Of a DNA stretch of 64,000 bases, positions 1 to 9,123 are shown one piece after another. The stretch is from contig JBNKUI010000030.1 in NCBI GenBank assembly GCA_050298535.1, positions 124,001-188,000 on the forward strand, in the 5' to 3' direction. Made by a program: the position numbers and the translations under genes. The DNA is from JABDMH01 sp050298535 (GTDB taxonomy: Bacteria; Bacteroidota; Bacteroidia; Chitinophagales; Saprospiraceae). Numbering within the stretch: the first letter of the stretch is position 1; each line of letters begins with the position of its first letter. The notes under the pieces are model-generated. The model was not told the DNA's origin and made no database searches. It saw nothing but the letters and a program-made list of their open reading frames with translations.

Positions 1-279
1 CGCTCAATCACACTTTTAACAAAATAACAAAACAATTCATTTTCATCTGAGTGTAACCACAAGCGTGATACACTCAAATGAAAATGTATTAACCTCAATT
101 TTACTGACAATTCTGCCACTAACGTGGTTGTTCTAGCAAATTGATGGAACAAGGGAAGCGACCACGCTAGGGAATGGACTTATTTAGAAACATGGTGTTG
201 TCTTTTACTAAAACATCAAACCCCATTAGGAGATACATCCAAATAAATTGATTTAATCCAACAGAAAACCAATTTCACA

Positions 280-864
280 ATGAGAAGAACATTCCTTTTT
301 GGATCCATAATTATGATGCTGACTCTTATAAGTAACGCTTCGGCACAACAAGCCGAAATTGAAGGAGCGTTGAAGGTCACTGATATGACCATCAATAATA
401 CTGCGGACAGTATTGTGGTTAGACTTGAAGACGGCACATTGGCAATCAGAGATGCATCAACTTTGTCGGGATCTGTTCCTGGTCAACTGATCTATGTAGG
501 AGCACCTTTTATGGGAACGACAATAGATAGCCAAGTAGTAATGTATGGTGAAGTCCGTGGTGCCAATAGTCCTGATCAAGTGGCTATTGCTACCATTCCA
601 ATACCAAGATCAGGTACGTTTAAGAACCTTTTCGTAGCTCCAAGTGGTGATCCCGTTGCTGGTCAAATCAACGTGACCCTTATTGTCAATGGATCTGACA
701 CTGCTCTATCATTGAATGTAGATGGAAGCAATGGAACAAATGTCTCCAGTAATATTGTGAATAGTGTTGCTGTAAATCAAGGTGATCTAGTGACTGTTAT
801 ATTTCGGAAAACGCAGCAAGTCACAAACGGAGTGAACTACCCCACGACAATGGTTTTTGAATGA
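280..864 (+). CDS. secreted hypothetical protein
   Basis: The first ~22 residues are a Sec signal peptide (MRR, hydrophobic core, predicted cleavage after SNASA). The mature protein is small, Thr/Val/Asn-rich and predicted all-beta. Its opening 'IEGALKVTDMTIN' resembles the short lead-in found in the S74 tail-fibre-like proteins elsewhere in this window, but the head repeats and the chaperone domain are absent. It is therefore probably a periplasmic or surface protein of unknown role. The ATG is preceded by an A-rich leader without a clear Shine-Dalgarno, as is usual in Bacteroidota. It stands alone, with no co-directional neighbour for about 2 kb. No family is assigned. Confidence 0.75.
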   Translation: MRRTFLFGSIIMMLTLISNASAQQAEIEGALKVTDMTINNTADSIVVRLEDGTLAIRDASTLSGSVPGQLIYVGAPFMGTTIDSQVVMYGEVRGANSPDQVAIATIPIPRSGTFKNLFVAPSGDPVAGQINVTLIVNGSDTALSLNVDGSNGTNVSSNIVNSVAVNQGDLVTVIFRKTQQVTNGVNYPTTMVFE

Positions 865-1290
865 GTCAACTTGATATCGGATAGGTCAAAACTGTCTCAT
901 ATGGACCCTGGATTGGCAATTCTGGTTTTCACCATGTTCTCAGGGTAGGATGTCATACCAGATTCCTGGTAGGATCTGTATGTTCCACATTTACATCCCC
1001 CTTGCATGGCCATTAATGGCATAGCACATATCCGAGCCAAATACTACTTTGATCCTAGCCTTTAATACTATCCATATTTCTTTGCTGATACTGCTCCACA
1101 CCAGCCCTTGTGGGTGAGCAATGTCCTGTAAGGGTAAGACCATTAAAATGATAGCGCGTGAAAATAATCAGATCGTGGAGGAGGCGGCAAAGATTGATTG
1201 AATTGATAGATGCAAACTGAACGATTGAATGGCTTTTATCATAATCCGGGTTGGAATGTACAATTGAACAACGTAGTGAATAGATTCTTC
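865..1290. other. intergenic, no supported gene
   Basis: This stretch between the secreted protein and the unknown gene on the other strand holds only short reading frames without recognisable domains. No tRNA-like fold, strong terminator or REP-like hairpin was seen. Confidence 0.5.
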
Positions 1291-1902
1291 TCATGACAGA
1301 TTGTTTAACTGGCCATGTTTTTCGAAATCTATTGCATTCAATTTCAAAATCTTCTTACAATCTACTTCTAAATCTTTACCAAAGTAGTCTAAAAGGCTGA
1401 TTTTAGTAATCTCTTCTTTGGTCTTATCAATATCAATGAACTGGTCAATTACTCTATCCAATTTAGCTTTGTCATGATTTATGCTACTATTCTCATTCTT
1501 TATAAAGTTCACTGCTTCAGCCACATAATGATCCTGCCGTGAATGAAAATCTGGTTGATTTATTAAATTAATTATCTTTTCCTTTGCGCTAAGGAATGCA
1601 CTTTTATCCAAGTGGTATTCTAGAATCTGATAAAAACACAGATAGCTGAATGGCGCGTAGGATATTTTCATTGCAGTATTAAAATAATTCAATAATTCTT
1701 CATTGTAATGCTTGAGAATCATTGTATTGATTTTTCCAGTTATAAGTTCGGATTCGAAAAATTTAGTTTCACTATACCTTGAGAGTTCTTCATTTCTAAG
1801 ATAAGTCAATGGTATCTTATAAGTTACTGCAATATCAAACAAAAGACTATTGGAAATCAGATGGATAGCTTCATCTACTTTGGATTGTGGAAGTGATTCC
1901 AA
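1291..1902 (-). CDS. hypothetical helical protein
   Basis: A 203-residue soluble protein with no signal peptide or membrane segment. It is rich in Lys, Asn, Ile and Leu and predicted almost entirely helical. A central motif 'PFSYLCFYQILEYHL' (around residues 82-96) is the best-conserved-looking patch; similar aromatic helices occur in uncharacterised proteins of defence-type islands, but I cannot name a family. The start is the first ATG in an open stretch; the end lacks a terminator. The gene's base composition appears more AT-rich than the metabolic genes further on, and it lies next to the XRE/HNH cassette, so horizontal acquisition is possible. Function unknown. Confidence 0.6.
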   Translation of the reverse strand: MESLPQSKVDEAIHLISNSLLFDIAVTYKIPLTYLRNEELSRYSETKFFESELITGKINTMILKHYNEELLNYFNTAMKISYAPFSYLCFYQILEYHLDKSAFLSAKEKIINLINQPDFHSRQDHYVAEAVNFIKNENSSINHDKAKLDRVIDQFIDIDKTKEEITKISLLDYFGKDLEVDCKKILKLNAIDFEKHGQLNNLS

Positions 1903-2704
1903 TCCACTTAGCTCAAGAATATAAATCCATGGATGTTACTTGGAGCATTCATGGTCTAAATGTAAGACTGCAGTTGACTTAGACCATAACATCAATAAGG
2001 GGACAAAAGGGACACTAACACTCCACCTACAGCACCATTGTACTCCGATATCTTCTGATAGTCTGTGCCATAAGCCGCTACAGCAGGGTTCAGCTATTCC
2101 CGCTCCGGGTACAACCTTTATCGATTATAGTGGTTTTCTAACCATACAGTTTGGAAGTCACTTTTCTGGAATATGCATACATGGTCCGACAAGTCTCCAC
2201 AAATGCGGCTGCCAGCCAAAGCTGCTGGATTCTGAGTACCTCCCCGTATCGAAGAAAGGCCAATATGGGGCCCCAAATGCCCAAAAGAGCATGCTCTTTT
2301 TACACTTTCTAACTTAATGCGATTACTAGGTTCCCGCCTTCTAAATACACTTAGGTTCAGCAAGAGCTTTTAAATGAATTGATTAGAAAACCTATCAAAT
2401 GAGTGAACTTTTCGAATAGAATGGAAACTTTCATTATAAACTCCTGGTCAGCACATAAAACATTATATAAAATTGCCATATAAAGAGAATACAGTCGATT
2501 CTGAGGGCTTTGCCATCGAAGTTGCCCCTACTGCCGCCCTGTGTTTTTTAGGGCCTTAATGGGCTTGAAATTAGCGTCTAGTCTTCAGTGCTAATCTTCG
2601 AATGAGAGTCTTGTGGATATATTGATGGATTTTGAGAGGCAAAGATATGTAAATAACGCCTTTAGGCTCTGGTATCATAGAAATCATGAGGCTATGTTCA
2701 CTTT
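1903..2704. other. intergenic, no supported gene
   Basis: About 800 bp without a recognisable gene. Two overlapping frames, at 1940-2317 (+) and 2118-2363 (-), have no signal peptide, domain or start context that I can support. The right end carries the degraded 5' region of the XRE-type relic. Confidence 0.45.
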
Positions 2705-3011
2705 TTGAGCATAGAGCGTGACAAGGAGTTTCTCAAAGCCTTTGGGACAAATCTAAGAGCTATTCGTGAGAGAAGGGTTTCTCACAAGGATAGACTTGAT
2801 TATCAGTGTGAGATATCTCCAAGCCAAGGTGGGAAGAATTGAAAGAGGAGAAAGAAATCCGACACTACTGACGCTAAAGAGGTTATCAGAAGTCCTTGAC
2901 ATCTCATTATCTGAGCTTTTTTCAATGTCTAATCGAGGGAATTTCACATTAAGGAACTTTAATGTTAAGCACATCCTTGTAGTTCTAAAATCCAGAAAAT
3001 GCCTGACCTAA
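2705..3011 (+). pseudogene. XRE-family helix-turn-helix regulator, frameshifted
   Basis: Two reading frames together give one HTH_3/XRE domain. The upstream frame reads 'FLKAFGTNLRAIRERR' and continues to 'CEISPSQ' (to about 2827); the downstream frame continues at 2829 with 'VGRIERGERNPTLLTLKRL' and 'LSELFSM'. Skipping a single base at about 2828 joins them perfectly over helix 3 of the HTH. The only upstream start is a TTG at 2705; no ATG lies in the first frame. The 3' end overlaps the ATG of the next gene (2999), so the two were probably co-transcribed, and the intact protein probably repressed the cassette. Either it is a recent pseudogene, a sequencing error or, less likely, a programmed +1 frameshift. 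Confidence 0.7.
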
Positions 3012-4264
3012 AACTTAAAAACCTTGTAGCTAAGTCCCCTCATAAGCAATGGAGTCAATCTCGTGAAATTACTCTTGAGTTCCCTCACCTTAATTATAAG
3101 AATAAGCTCGTCGGACTTTCGGCCTTATATGAATTCTTTGAAGACCAGGTTAATGCATGGTCCAATGAAGGACTGCCAGAAGAATTTAAAGAATCAAAGT
3201 TATACTTTGAAAGAACCAGAGATAACATTGAGAGTTTTGCCTTAACATATTTGTCAGATGACAGGTATGGAGTAGGTACTTTGAATCAGGAGTGGCATAA
3301 AAGAGTCTACCTACAAATCCATGAAACAAACAGGACTCCTTTCATATATGGTTTACCTGAAACAAACTTTCTCCTCAAATTGCATAAAGAGAATCCCGCT
3401 TATGTGGAAGGTGCTTTTCTGTTTTTCACTCAAGATGATACTTCAAGATATTTAAAAAAGCAGAATCATATGATTGGAGCACTTTTGGCATACGAGTTCA
3501 AAATGAAGGATTACACTGAAATAGTGGCAAGAAGGGACAAAGAGAAAAGGTCTTTATCCAGGTTAAGGACCAATTTTCAAAACTACCTCAATATATCTGA
3601 AAAGGAAATAGTAGACCACCTCGCAGCATTTGATTCGAAATTTCAGTCTGCTATCATTTCACTGGATACACTTAAAAACGGCAAGAAGAAGATATTTGAT
3701 GACTGGTATGAGAAATCCGATGAGAAGTACAGGAAAATTATAGAGGATGCTGAAGAAAAGAAGAAGGCATTAGAGGACACATATGAGTCACTCCTTCGTC
3801 TTAAGGGCCCGGCTGAGTATTGGACATTAAGAGCAAAAAAGCTACGAAGAGAAGGACTTTGGTACCTTATTGCCATGTTCTTACTACTTGCTATTTGCTG
3901 TGGAACTCTATATCTCCTTCTTTGGAAGACTCCAGAAGGCATGTTAGTAAGTTTCGAAGCAGATACAGCTAGCGCTATAAGATGGTCCATTGTTTACATT
4001 ATGTTTATATCTCTCCTGGTTTACGGTATTCGAGTAACTCATAAGTTATCATTTAGTACTAGTCATTTGGCTAGAGATGCTGAAGAAAGAGAACAATTAA
4101 CGCACATGTATCTGTCTTTGATAAAGGAGAATGCTCTAGATGAAGAAGACAGAAATCTGATATTGCAATCTCTTTTCTCCCGTGCCGACACCGGACTTCT
4201 AACTGAAGATTCATCTCCCACGATGCCGAACGATATTGTGAGTAGATTTATAAATAAGAGCTAG
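2999..4264 (+). CDS. two-TM coiled-coil membrane protein of unknown function
   Basis: A 421-residue protein. The N-terminal ~160 residues form a soluble domain with 'YLQIHETNRTPFIYGLPETN' near 105-125; residues ~165-285 are highly charged and predicted coiled coil; two membrane helices follow (about 290-311, 'LIAMFLLLAICCGTLYLLL', and about 328-350), then a charged cytoplasmic tail. The pattern reminds me of the uncharacterised DUF6161 proteins, but I could not verify this. Its start overlaps the frameshifted XRE gene by 13 bp, and it converges on the HNH-like gene, suggesting a small accessory cassette. Membrane plus coiled coil plus regulator plus nuclease-like neighbour is typical of defence or toxin loci; this is inference. 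Confidence 0.75.
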   Translation: MPDLKLKNLVAKSPHKQWSQSREITLEFPHLNYKNKLVGLSALYEFFEDQVNAWSNEGLPEEFKESKLYFERTRDNIESFALTYLSDDRYGVGTLNQEWHKRVYLQIHETNRTPFIYGLPETNFLLKLHKENPAYVEGAFLFFTQDDTSRYLKKQNHMIGALLAYEFKMKDYTEIVARRDKEKRSLSRLRTNFQNYLNISEKEIVDHLAAFDSKFQSAIISLDTLKNGKKKIFDDWYEKSDEKYRKIIEDAEEKKKALEDTYESLLRLKGPAEYWTLRAKKLRREGLWYLIAMFLLLAICCGTLYLLLWKTPEGMLVSFEADTASAIRWSIVYIMFISLLVYGIRVTHKLSFSTSHLARDAEEREQLTHMYLSLIKENALDEEDRNLILQSLFSRADTGLLTEDSSPTMPNDIVSRFINKS

Positions 4265-4327
4265 TGATTAGAAAATATTGGTGTTATACAATGCCTTCTG
4301 ATAATCAGCGCTTTTTCATTAAATTTG

Positions 4328-5185
4328 TTAATTATCCCAGACCAATTGCATTTCTCTCGGATAATCAAATCTCTGACCCTTCAAGTTACTCTCCTTTCTT
4401 AATGTCTTTCCTAACTTTTCATAAAAACCCGGTGAGTTCTCATAAGGTAGAAAAATGAACCTCTCATCGATTTGAACGGCAAGACAACTAATGGGGGATA
4501 CAAGTTTTATTAGGGCTCTTTCACTAGGTAATTTCTTCAGTGTGAAAGCGAAGTTTTCAATAACTGTCTTTTCGGGCATCATTATCTGCTCTCTAACGCA
4601 ATTCAATCCGGGAGATAAGATATATCCATATCCAAAGAAGGCGAATGCTAAAAGGTAAGCCGATTTTAGGTCAGCAATTGTTGCCTTCCTCTGATTGAAA
4701 CCGTCCTTAACCAAATGAACCTTAAACTCATGGCCATCCCAGTCTTGATTTCGGGATAGATTAACGAGTGATTTCTCAAAATTTGACTGACTGACAGGAT
4801 GGTTGTTAGAGGGTAGTATATGAACTTTCATTTCTCCATTTCTCACAATTACTTTACCATTGACAAGGATATCATTAGACTCAAACAGGATAGGACCCTC
4901 ATAGCAATCTAAATCTGAAGTAGCTTTCGCAAACTGGATTACTCTTTGTCTTCGCTTTAGGTGCATTTCAATTCCATGTCCAGCTTTATGATTGCAGTTC
5001 TCACAAGTCAAACAAACAATTCTTCCACCGATAGACTCTTGAGGAGCATGTTCACGTCTAAGCTTATCAATTTCACTTCTTGTGTAGCCCCTTAGACAGA
5101 TTGGGCAGACATAGATTAGTTCTTTCCAATTTATATATTTAGAACAAGCTCTTGCTCCCGCATCAAACATCTTTGTACTCCTCAT
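4328..5185 (-). CDS. HNH-endonuclease-like zinc protein
   Basis: A 285-residue protein. Near the N-terminus it shows CPIC (Cys27/Cys30), then E45-H46-A-P followed by G53-G54, and then CLTCENCNHKAG (Cys61/Cys64, Asn65, His66). This order, two zinc CxxC pairs around a His in front of a GG turn and ending in an N-H pair, is that of HNH endonucleases ('H..P.S.GG....L...C...K'). The remaining ~200 residues are not recognised and may bind a partner or substrate. It is convergent with the coiled-coil membrane protein (64 bp between stops). A nuclease role in defence or DNA mobility is likely; no restriction site or methylase partner is visible. Confidence 0.7.
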   Translation of the reverse strand: MRSTKMFDAGARACSKYINWKELIYVCPICLRGYTRSEIDKLRREHAPQESIGGRIVCLTCENCNHKAGHGIEMHLKRRQRVIQFAKATSDLDCYEGPILFESNDILVNGKVIVRNGEMKVHILPSNNHPVSQSNFEKSLVNLSRNQDWDGHEFKVHLVKDGFNQRKATIADLKSAYLLAFAFFGYGYILSPGLNCVREQIMMPEKTVIENFAFTLKKLPSERALIKLVSPISCLAVQIDERFIFLPYENSPGFYEKLGKTLRKESNLKGQRFDYPREMQLVWDN

Positions 5186-5360
5186 ATGTAAGATAATTTT
5201 CAGAAAAAATGTCTAGTTCTATTCTATGACCTCCTAATTTGACATCAAGTTAATTATTATGTGTAACATTCTGATTATCAATATAGTTCCAATCTTTCTT
5301 CTTATTACTATGAACCAACTAAGATTCTTAGCAAATTCTTGTGATGAGTTAGAACATCGT

Positions 5361-5507
5361 CCCGTCTTCCACCCTACTGACGCTTCCTGCGGTCGGTCAG
5401 CCTCAGTGCTGACAGCCGCAGGCTCGTCATGCGATGGCCGACTCGCCGGTTAGCGACAGTTGTGCTGACAAAATTTCGAAACATAGTGAAGGAATTTTCG
5501 TCAGTAC
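5361..5507 (+). repeat. REP-like double-hairpin element, copy 1
   Basis: Hairpin 1 (5378-5429) pairs TGACG..CCTGCGG..GTCAGC with GCTGAC..CCGCAGG..CGTCA. Hairpin 2 (5464-5507) pairs GCTGACAAAATT with AATTTTCGTCAG and ends GTCAGTAC. The unit sits 10 bp before the GIY-YIG start at 5518. It is nearly identical to the units at 6908-7054, 12121-12251 and 12375-12507. Confidence 0.9.
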
Positions 5508-5517
5508 CAATCTTAGA

Positions 5518-5808
5518 ATGACATACCATGTTTATATCCTCTACTCGCAAAAGCTAAACCGATTCTACGTCGGCTGCACCAATAATATTGACAACCGAAT
5601 AGTTGAACACAATGCGGGCAAAAGTACCTATACATCCTCAGGCGTTCCCTGGAGCTTACTCTGGACCACAATTAAACCTTCCCTTCGTACCGCTGAAACT
5701 CTGGAGTTTAAACTCAAGAACTTATCGAGGCTCCGAAAAATCAAATTCATGCGAAAATATCATGCAGGCATTCACGATGTAGAACTTTTGAATCAAATCA
5801 TTGCTTAG
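5518..5808 (+). CDS. GIY-YIG nuclease family protein, copy 1
   Basis: A 96-residue single-domain GIY-YIG protein. The two signature strands are 'HVYILYS' (4-10) and 'FYVGCT' (16-21); Arg27 and Glu63 sit where the catalytic Arg and metal-binding Glu are expected. An in-frame ATG at 5434 would add 28 residues, but those are encoded by the REP-like repeat, so I start at 5518, where copies with different upstream sequence also begin. The last ~12 codons and the 3' flank match copy 4 (12515-12805), whereas the body matches copies 2 and 3, so the gene is a chimera. Single-strand or branched-DNA cleavage is likely; the paired repeat suggests a role in repeat spread. Confidence 0.9.
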   Translation: MTYHVYILYSQKLNRFYVGCTNNIDNRIVEHNAGKSTYTSSGVPWSLLWTTIKPSLRTAETLEFKLKNLSRLRKIKFMRKYHAGIHDVELLNQIIA

Positions 5809-6112
5809 CTCAAATAGCTACTGACATAGTAAGCGATATATTATTGTGATAATACCCTGATCTTTTTGAGTCAGATGTTTAACCCTTAAGACATTGCCGT
5901 TTGCCGTCTATATGTCTGGATTAAAAGCAAGAGAATTTAGACTACTTATGTGAGTTTGATTGGGTTCCACCCTAAAACAGGAAAAAGGGGCAAGTATCGA
6001 AAAACTTGCCCTTTTTTATTTGTCCAATTCATCCTCGATGACTGACACTACTCAAACCGATTTTTTTTTAAATTGCTTCCAAATTAGCATCGCCATCCAA
6101 ATACTCATCAAT
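5775..6112. repeat. long direct repeat, copy A (3' flank of GIY-YIG copy 1)
   Basis: About 335 bp, starting in the last codons of the GIY-YIG gene and ending at 'CATCCAAATACTCATCAA', are nearly identical to 12772-13107 behind GIY-YIG copy 4. It contains a terminator at 5983-6017. The duplication extends the mobile unit well past the gene. Confidence 0.9.
5983..6017 (+). terminator. rho-independent terminator after GIY-YIG copy 1
   Basis: GGGCAAGT (5988-5995) pairs with ACTTGCCC (6004-6011), extended by A/T pairs, and is followed by six Ts. The second copy of this region (12980-13015) has substitutions in the stem and looks decayed. Confidence 0.75.
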
Positions 6113-6854
6113 CGGGTTTGGTTAACCTGATTATATTTTCAATGGAATTATAAAGTCTCTCAAGATCTAGGGAAGTGGCATCTTTGGTGAGACCGTATAA
6201 ACGATTTAACCTGAGTTGTTTTCGGCGAATTAGTCCCTCAAATTCTATCGATCCCAGAAAGGAAATATCTAAACGGTCGTCAAACAATCCCATTTCTGAA
6301 GTAATCCCCTTTGCATCCAGATACGGGCCAATTTGTTCCGCTGAATGTTTAGAATTCATCATCTCATCATCCAAATAATCATCAAGTATCGAATGCCACT
6401 TCAACACCTCCTCTCTCAGTACCTGGTCAGTAATGAGATTAAAAGAATTCTGGTTGGTCAATGCATTTATAATGGCATTCGAAGGATTGAAAGTATAGGC
6501 GACTCCAGCTCGCCGTAAAAATGATTGACAATCTTTTAAAGTATGTTTAGAAAGGCTATTTGCATTGATTGGAAACAATGTCATCAACTTGGTGAGGTTC
6601 TGAAGTATTTCACGGTTCCCATCCACTGTCCTGGCTAAATGGACCCTATTGTCTATAAATTCTTCATGCAATTGTAGCAACAGGGCTTGCTCCATAATCC
6701 TATCTTTCCTCCACTCATTCCAATTATTAATCTGTAAAGCGATTAGAATACCAATTACCACCAAAGCAATTTCCCCGATAGCATATAATAGATACTTTCT
6801 AACAGCACCGGATTCAATCAACGACTTTCGAACTTTACGCAGAAATGTCAGCAT
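6108..6854 (-). CDS. DUF6090 family membrane protein
   Basis: A 248-residue protein with the DUF6090 hallmark: a short basic N-terminus, then 'RKYLLYAIGEIALVVIGI' (about 19-36) leading through 'LIALQINNWNE' into a helical periplasmic or cytoplasmic domain. Function is unknown; these proteins occur in multiple copies in Bacteroidota. Another intact copy lies at 33316-34044, with at least five relics in the window. The 3' end abuts the end of the long direct repeat, and the gene is followed upstream by a second REP/GIY-YIG unit, so it sits between two mobile-looking units. It is probably monocistronic. Confidence 0.88.
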   Translation of the reverse strand: MLTFLRKVRKSLIESGAVRKYLLYAIGEIALVVIGILIALQINNWNEWRKDRIMEQALLLQLHEEFIDNRVHLARTVDGNREILQNLTKLMTLFPINANSLSKHTLKDCQSFLRRAGVAYTFNPSNAIINALTNQNSFNLITDQVLREEVLKWHSILDDYLDDEMMNSKHSAEQIGPYLDAKGITSEMGLFDDRLDISFLGSIEFEGLIRRKQLRLNRLYGLTKDATSLDLERLYNSIENIIRLTKPD

Positions 6855-6907
6855 CTTTTAAAGATAGTTAAGAAGTATTAAATCCTTAAAACGGTTTCCA
6901 AAGTAAT

Positions 6908-7054
6908 CCCGTCTTCCACCCTACTGACGCTTCCTGCGGTCGGTCAGCCTCAGTGCTGACAGCCGCAGGCTCGTCATGCGATGGCCGACCCGCCGGTTAG
7001 CGACAGTTGTGCTGACAAAATTCCGAAACATGGTGAAGGAATTTTCGTCAGTAC
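6908..7054 (+). repeat. REP-like double-hairpin element, copy 2
   Basis: Same architecture as 5361-5507: hairpin 1 at 6925-6976 and hairpin 2 at 7011-7054, ending GTCAGTAC 10 bp before the GIY-YIG ATG at 7065. Confidence 0.9.
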
Positions 7055-7064
7055 CAATCTTAGA

Positions 7065-7355
7065 ATGACATACCATGTTTATATCCTCTACTCACGAAAG
7101 CTAAACCGATTTTACGTCGGCTGCACCAATAATATTGACAACCGAATAGTTGAACACAATTCGGGTCAGAGTACCTATACATCCTTAGGAGTTCCCTGGA
7201 GCATACTCTGGACCACAATTAAACCTTCCTTTCGTGCCGCTGAAGATCTTGAGATCAAACTCAAGAACCTAAGCAGAATCCGTAAAATCAAATTCATGAG
7301 AAAATATCATGCAGGCATACTTGATCTGGAGCTCTTGAATCGCATTATACCCTGA
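7065..7355 (+). CDS. GIY-YIG nuclease family protein, copy 2
   Basis: A 96-residue GIY-YIG protein very close to copy 1 ('HVYILYS', 'FYVGCT', Arg27, the Glu of 'AEDLEIKLKNL'). It ends 'DLELLNRIIP' rather than the 'NQIIA' of copies 1 and 4, and its 3' flank is unrelated to the long direct repeat. The start at 7065 is chosen because the in-frame ATG at 6981 reads through the REP-like hairpins. A lone hairpin of the same repeat family follows at 7419-7474, so the gene is bracketed by repeats. Confidence 0.9.
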   Translation: MTYHVYILYSRKLNRFYVGCTNNIDNRIVEHNSGQSTYTSLGVPWSILWTTIKPSFRAAEDLEIKLKNLSRIRKIKFMRKYHAGILDLELLNRIIP

Positions 7356-7418
7356 TGGGCTAATTGATAAAGACTTATTGGAGAAGCTTACAACTCAGAT
7401 CATGTGAGCACCTACTAC

Positions 7419-7474
7419 TGACGCTTTTTGCGGTCGGTCAGCCTCAGTGCTGACAGCCGCAGGCTCGTCAGTAC
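7419..7474. repeat. solo REP-like hairpin
   Basis: Only hairpin 1 (TGACG...CGTCA, 52 nt) is present, but it runs straight into the GTAC end normally found after hairpin 2, giving CGTCAGTAC. It looks like an internally deleted unit without a nuclease gene. Confidence 0.85.
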
Positions 7475-7602
7475 AAATAGGTCGGCCTTTCGGCCTCTCA
7501 CTCTGGCGGCTTCAAGACCCTCAATGTCTTGTATTTCAATGAAATTCCCTTGGTTTTATGTCGGATCGAATTGTAACCTTTACCAATAGTCATGTAACTT
7601 TC

Positions 7603-9123
7603 TTACTGTGCTTCATGTGTAAGTTTTTGTATCATTTTTTCCAGTCGTATGATCTTGGAGGCTAGCAAGACTTCGCTGTCTCTTCCCTGCTTTATAAATT
7701 CTCGTAATTCTTCATTCTCCTTGCTGATATGTTCCAGATCAGTCGTCAGTTTTGCAGTCTGAGCCATTAAGTTTTGATTTAATGCTGAAAGCTCTTGTAC
7801 CGCTTTCACCAAGGGCACAGTTAATGTAGCATAACGCAACCCATACAGGTCTTTATCATTTTGAGGGGCATCCACGCCACTAAATTCATAACCTAGTTGA
7901 TTTGCGGTTTCTTCCACCTCCTGAGCGATGAAGCCTGAATAAAGAATGTCTGGCAGTGAATCAAGATCACCTGAAAACTCTTGGAATTCATCTTGAAGCC
8001 AGGGGAAATTATTCAAGTACCAGTCATTCATGGCTATTCTGTCCAAATGATAAGTGATAGGCCTCAGTGCATTAATGAAATCCAGACCCATTACATCTTC
8101 CGAAATATCTGCCTTAAAGCGACCATCACTAAGCCGACTCCAACCTACATTGCCCCCAATCCTATTAACATTTGTATCACCGATTCGAACTTCGAATGAT
8201 CCAGTACATAAGGCCCTATATCCAATAGCTGTGGACCGCATAAAGTCGGGACCAGTATTGCCAGCCTGATTTCCTAAGGCTGTATTCAACCTTCCCGTTT
8301 CATTCTGAGACAATGCGAACGAACCAACAGCAGTATTACCGCCTGGCTCATCATCTTGCGGACCATTGGCGTTGTTATTTTTCAAGGCTTCATATCCTAA
8401 AGCAGTATTATATGAACCTCCGATGTTGTGCTGAAGTGCAGCAGATCCTAGAGCTGTATTGAAATCACCCACATTGTTGGAATACAGGGCTACTCTCCCT
8501 ATTGCAGTATTTCCTCTTCCAACTCCTATAGAATACATTGCTTCAGAACCAACAGCGGTGTTATCATAGCCTGGCATCAAACTATCAACCGCCCCTTGCA
8601 GGTTGAATCCGAACATAGCTTCATGTCCAACGGCTGTATTATGGGCCTCAAATGAGTCGGCACTATCTGAAGCATTATACAACGCCATAGCTCGGAATCC
8701 TAAGGCTGTATTCATGTTCAATTTTTGACTATTCAATAGAGCTTCGTACCCAACCACTGTATTTGCGTTGCCCGTGATGTTGGAATACAGGGACTTGCAG
8801 CCTACAGCGGTATTGAAGTCGCCTGAGTAATTTTCGAATAATGCACTTCCTCCAATAGCTGTGTTATATGATCCCTGATAATTGCCATATAAGGCAAATT
8901 GCCCTACACCAGTATTGCACTTGATCGACTCCCAATCTAGGATATTGCTTCCAGCACCTTCACCCACAAATATGGATCCTCCAGGACTCATTAATTGAAT
9001 CCTTCCTTCTTCAATAATTAGATCAGAGGGGCCGAAATCGATTTGAGGTGGTTCTTGTGAAAGTATTGGAATCTTTGGTAGTAAAACCAGCATCGCTATT
9101 ACAAAACCTTTTTTCATAGCCAT
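7603..9123 (-). CDS. tail-fibre-like surface protein with YadA-type head repeats and S74 chaperone domain
   Basis: A 506-residue protein: signal peptide (1-22), about 20 short repeats of the type 'GNTAVGxxAL' over residues ~50-320 (left-handed beta-roll, as in YadA heads), then a C-terminal peptidase-S74 intramolecular chaperone beginning 'LSDGRFKADI' and containing 'GFIAQEVEE', ending in a coiled coil. In this family the chaperone drives trimerisation and is cut off just before the Ser of the S-D motif. The protein probably forms trimeric surface fibres. It is the largest of four such genes here; it stands alone, with no neighbour in operon distance. 'Tail fiber' is only the family label: no phage genes are near. 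Confidence 0.88.
   Translation of the reverse strand: MAMKKGFVIAMLVLLPKIPILSQEPPQIDFGPSDLIIEEGRIQLMSPGGSIFVGEGAGSNILDWESIKCNTGVGQFALYGNYQGSYNTAIGGSALFENYSGDFNTAVGCKSLYSNITGNANTVVGYEALLNSQKLNMNTALGFRAMALYNASDSADSFEAHNTAVGHEAMFGFNLQGAVDSLMPGYDNTAVGSEAMYSIGVGRGNTAIGRVALYSNNVGDFNTALGSAALQHNIGGSYNTALGYEALKNNNANGPQDDEPGGNTAVGSFALSQNETGRLNTALGNQAGNTGPDFMRSTAIGYRALCTGSFEVRIGDTNVNRIGGNVGWSRLSDGRFKADISEDVMGLDFINALRPITYHLDRIAMNDWYLNNFPWLQDEFQEFSGDLDSLPDILYSGFIAQEVEETANQLGYEFSGVDAPQNDKDLYGLRYATLTVPLVKAVQELSALNQNLMAQTAKLTTDLEHISKENEELREFIKQGRDSEVLLASKIIRLEKMIQKLTHEAQ

Noticed and set aside
1940..2363. Overlapping reading frames on both strands
   Set aside because: Neither frame shows a domain or a credible start, and they overlap each other, as chance frames do.
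5434..5517. 28-residue N-terminal extension of the GIY-YIG protein
   Set aside because: The in-frame ATG reads through the REP-like hairpins. Copies with different upstream sequence lack the extension, so it is a by-product of the repeat.
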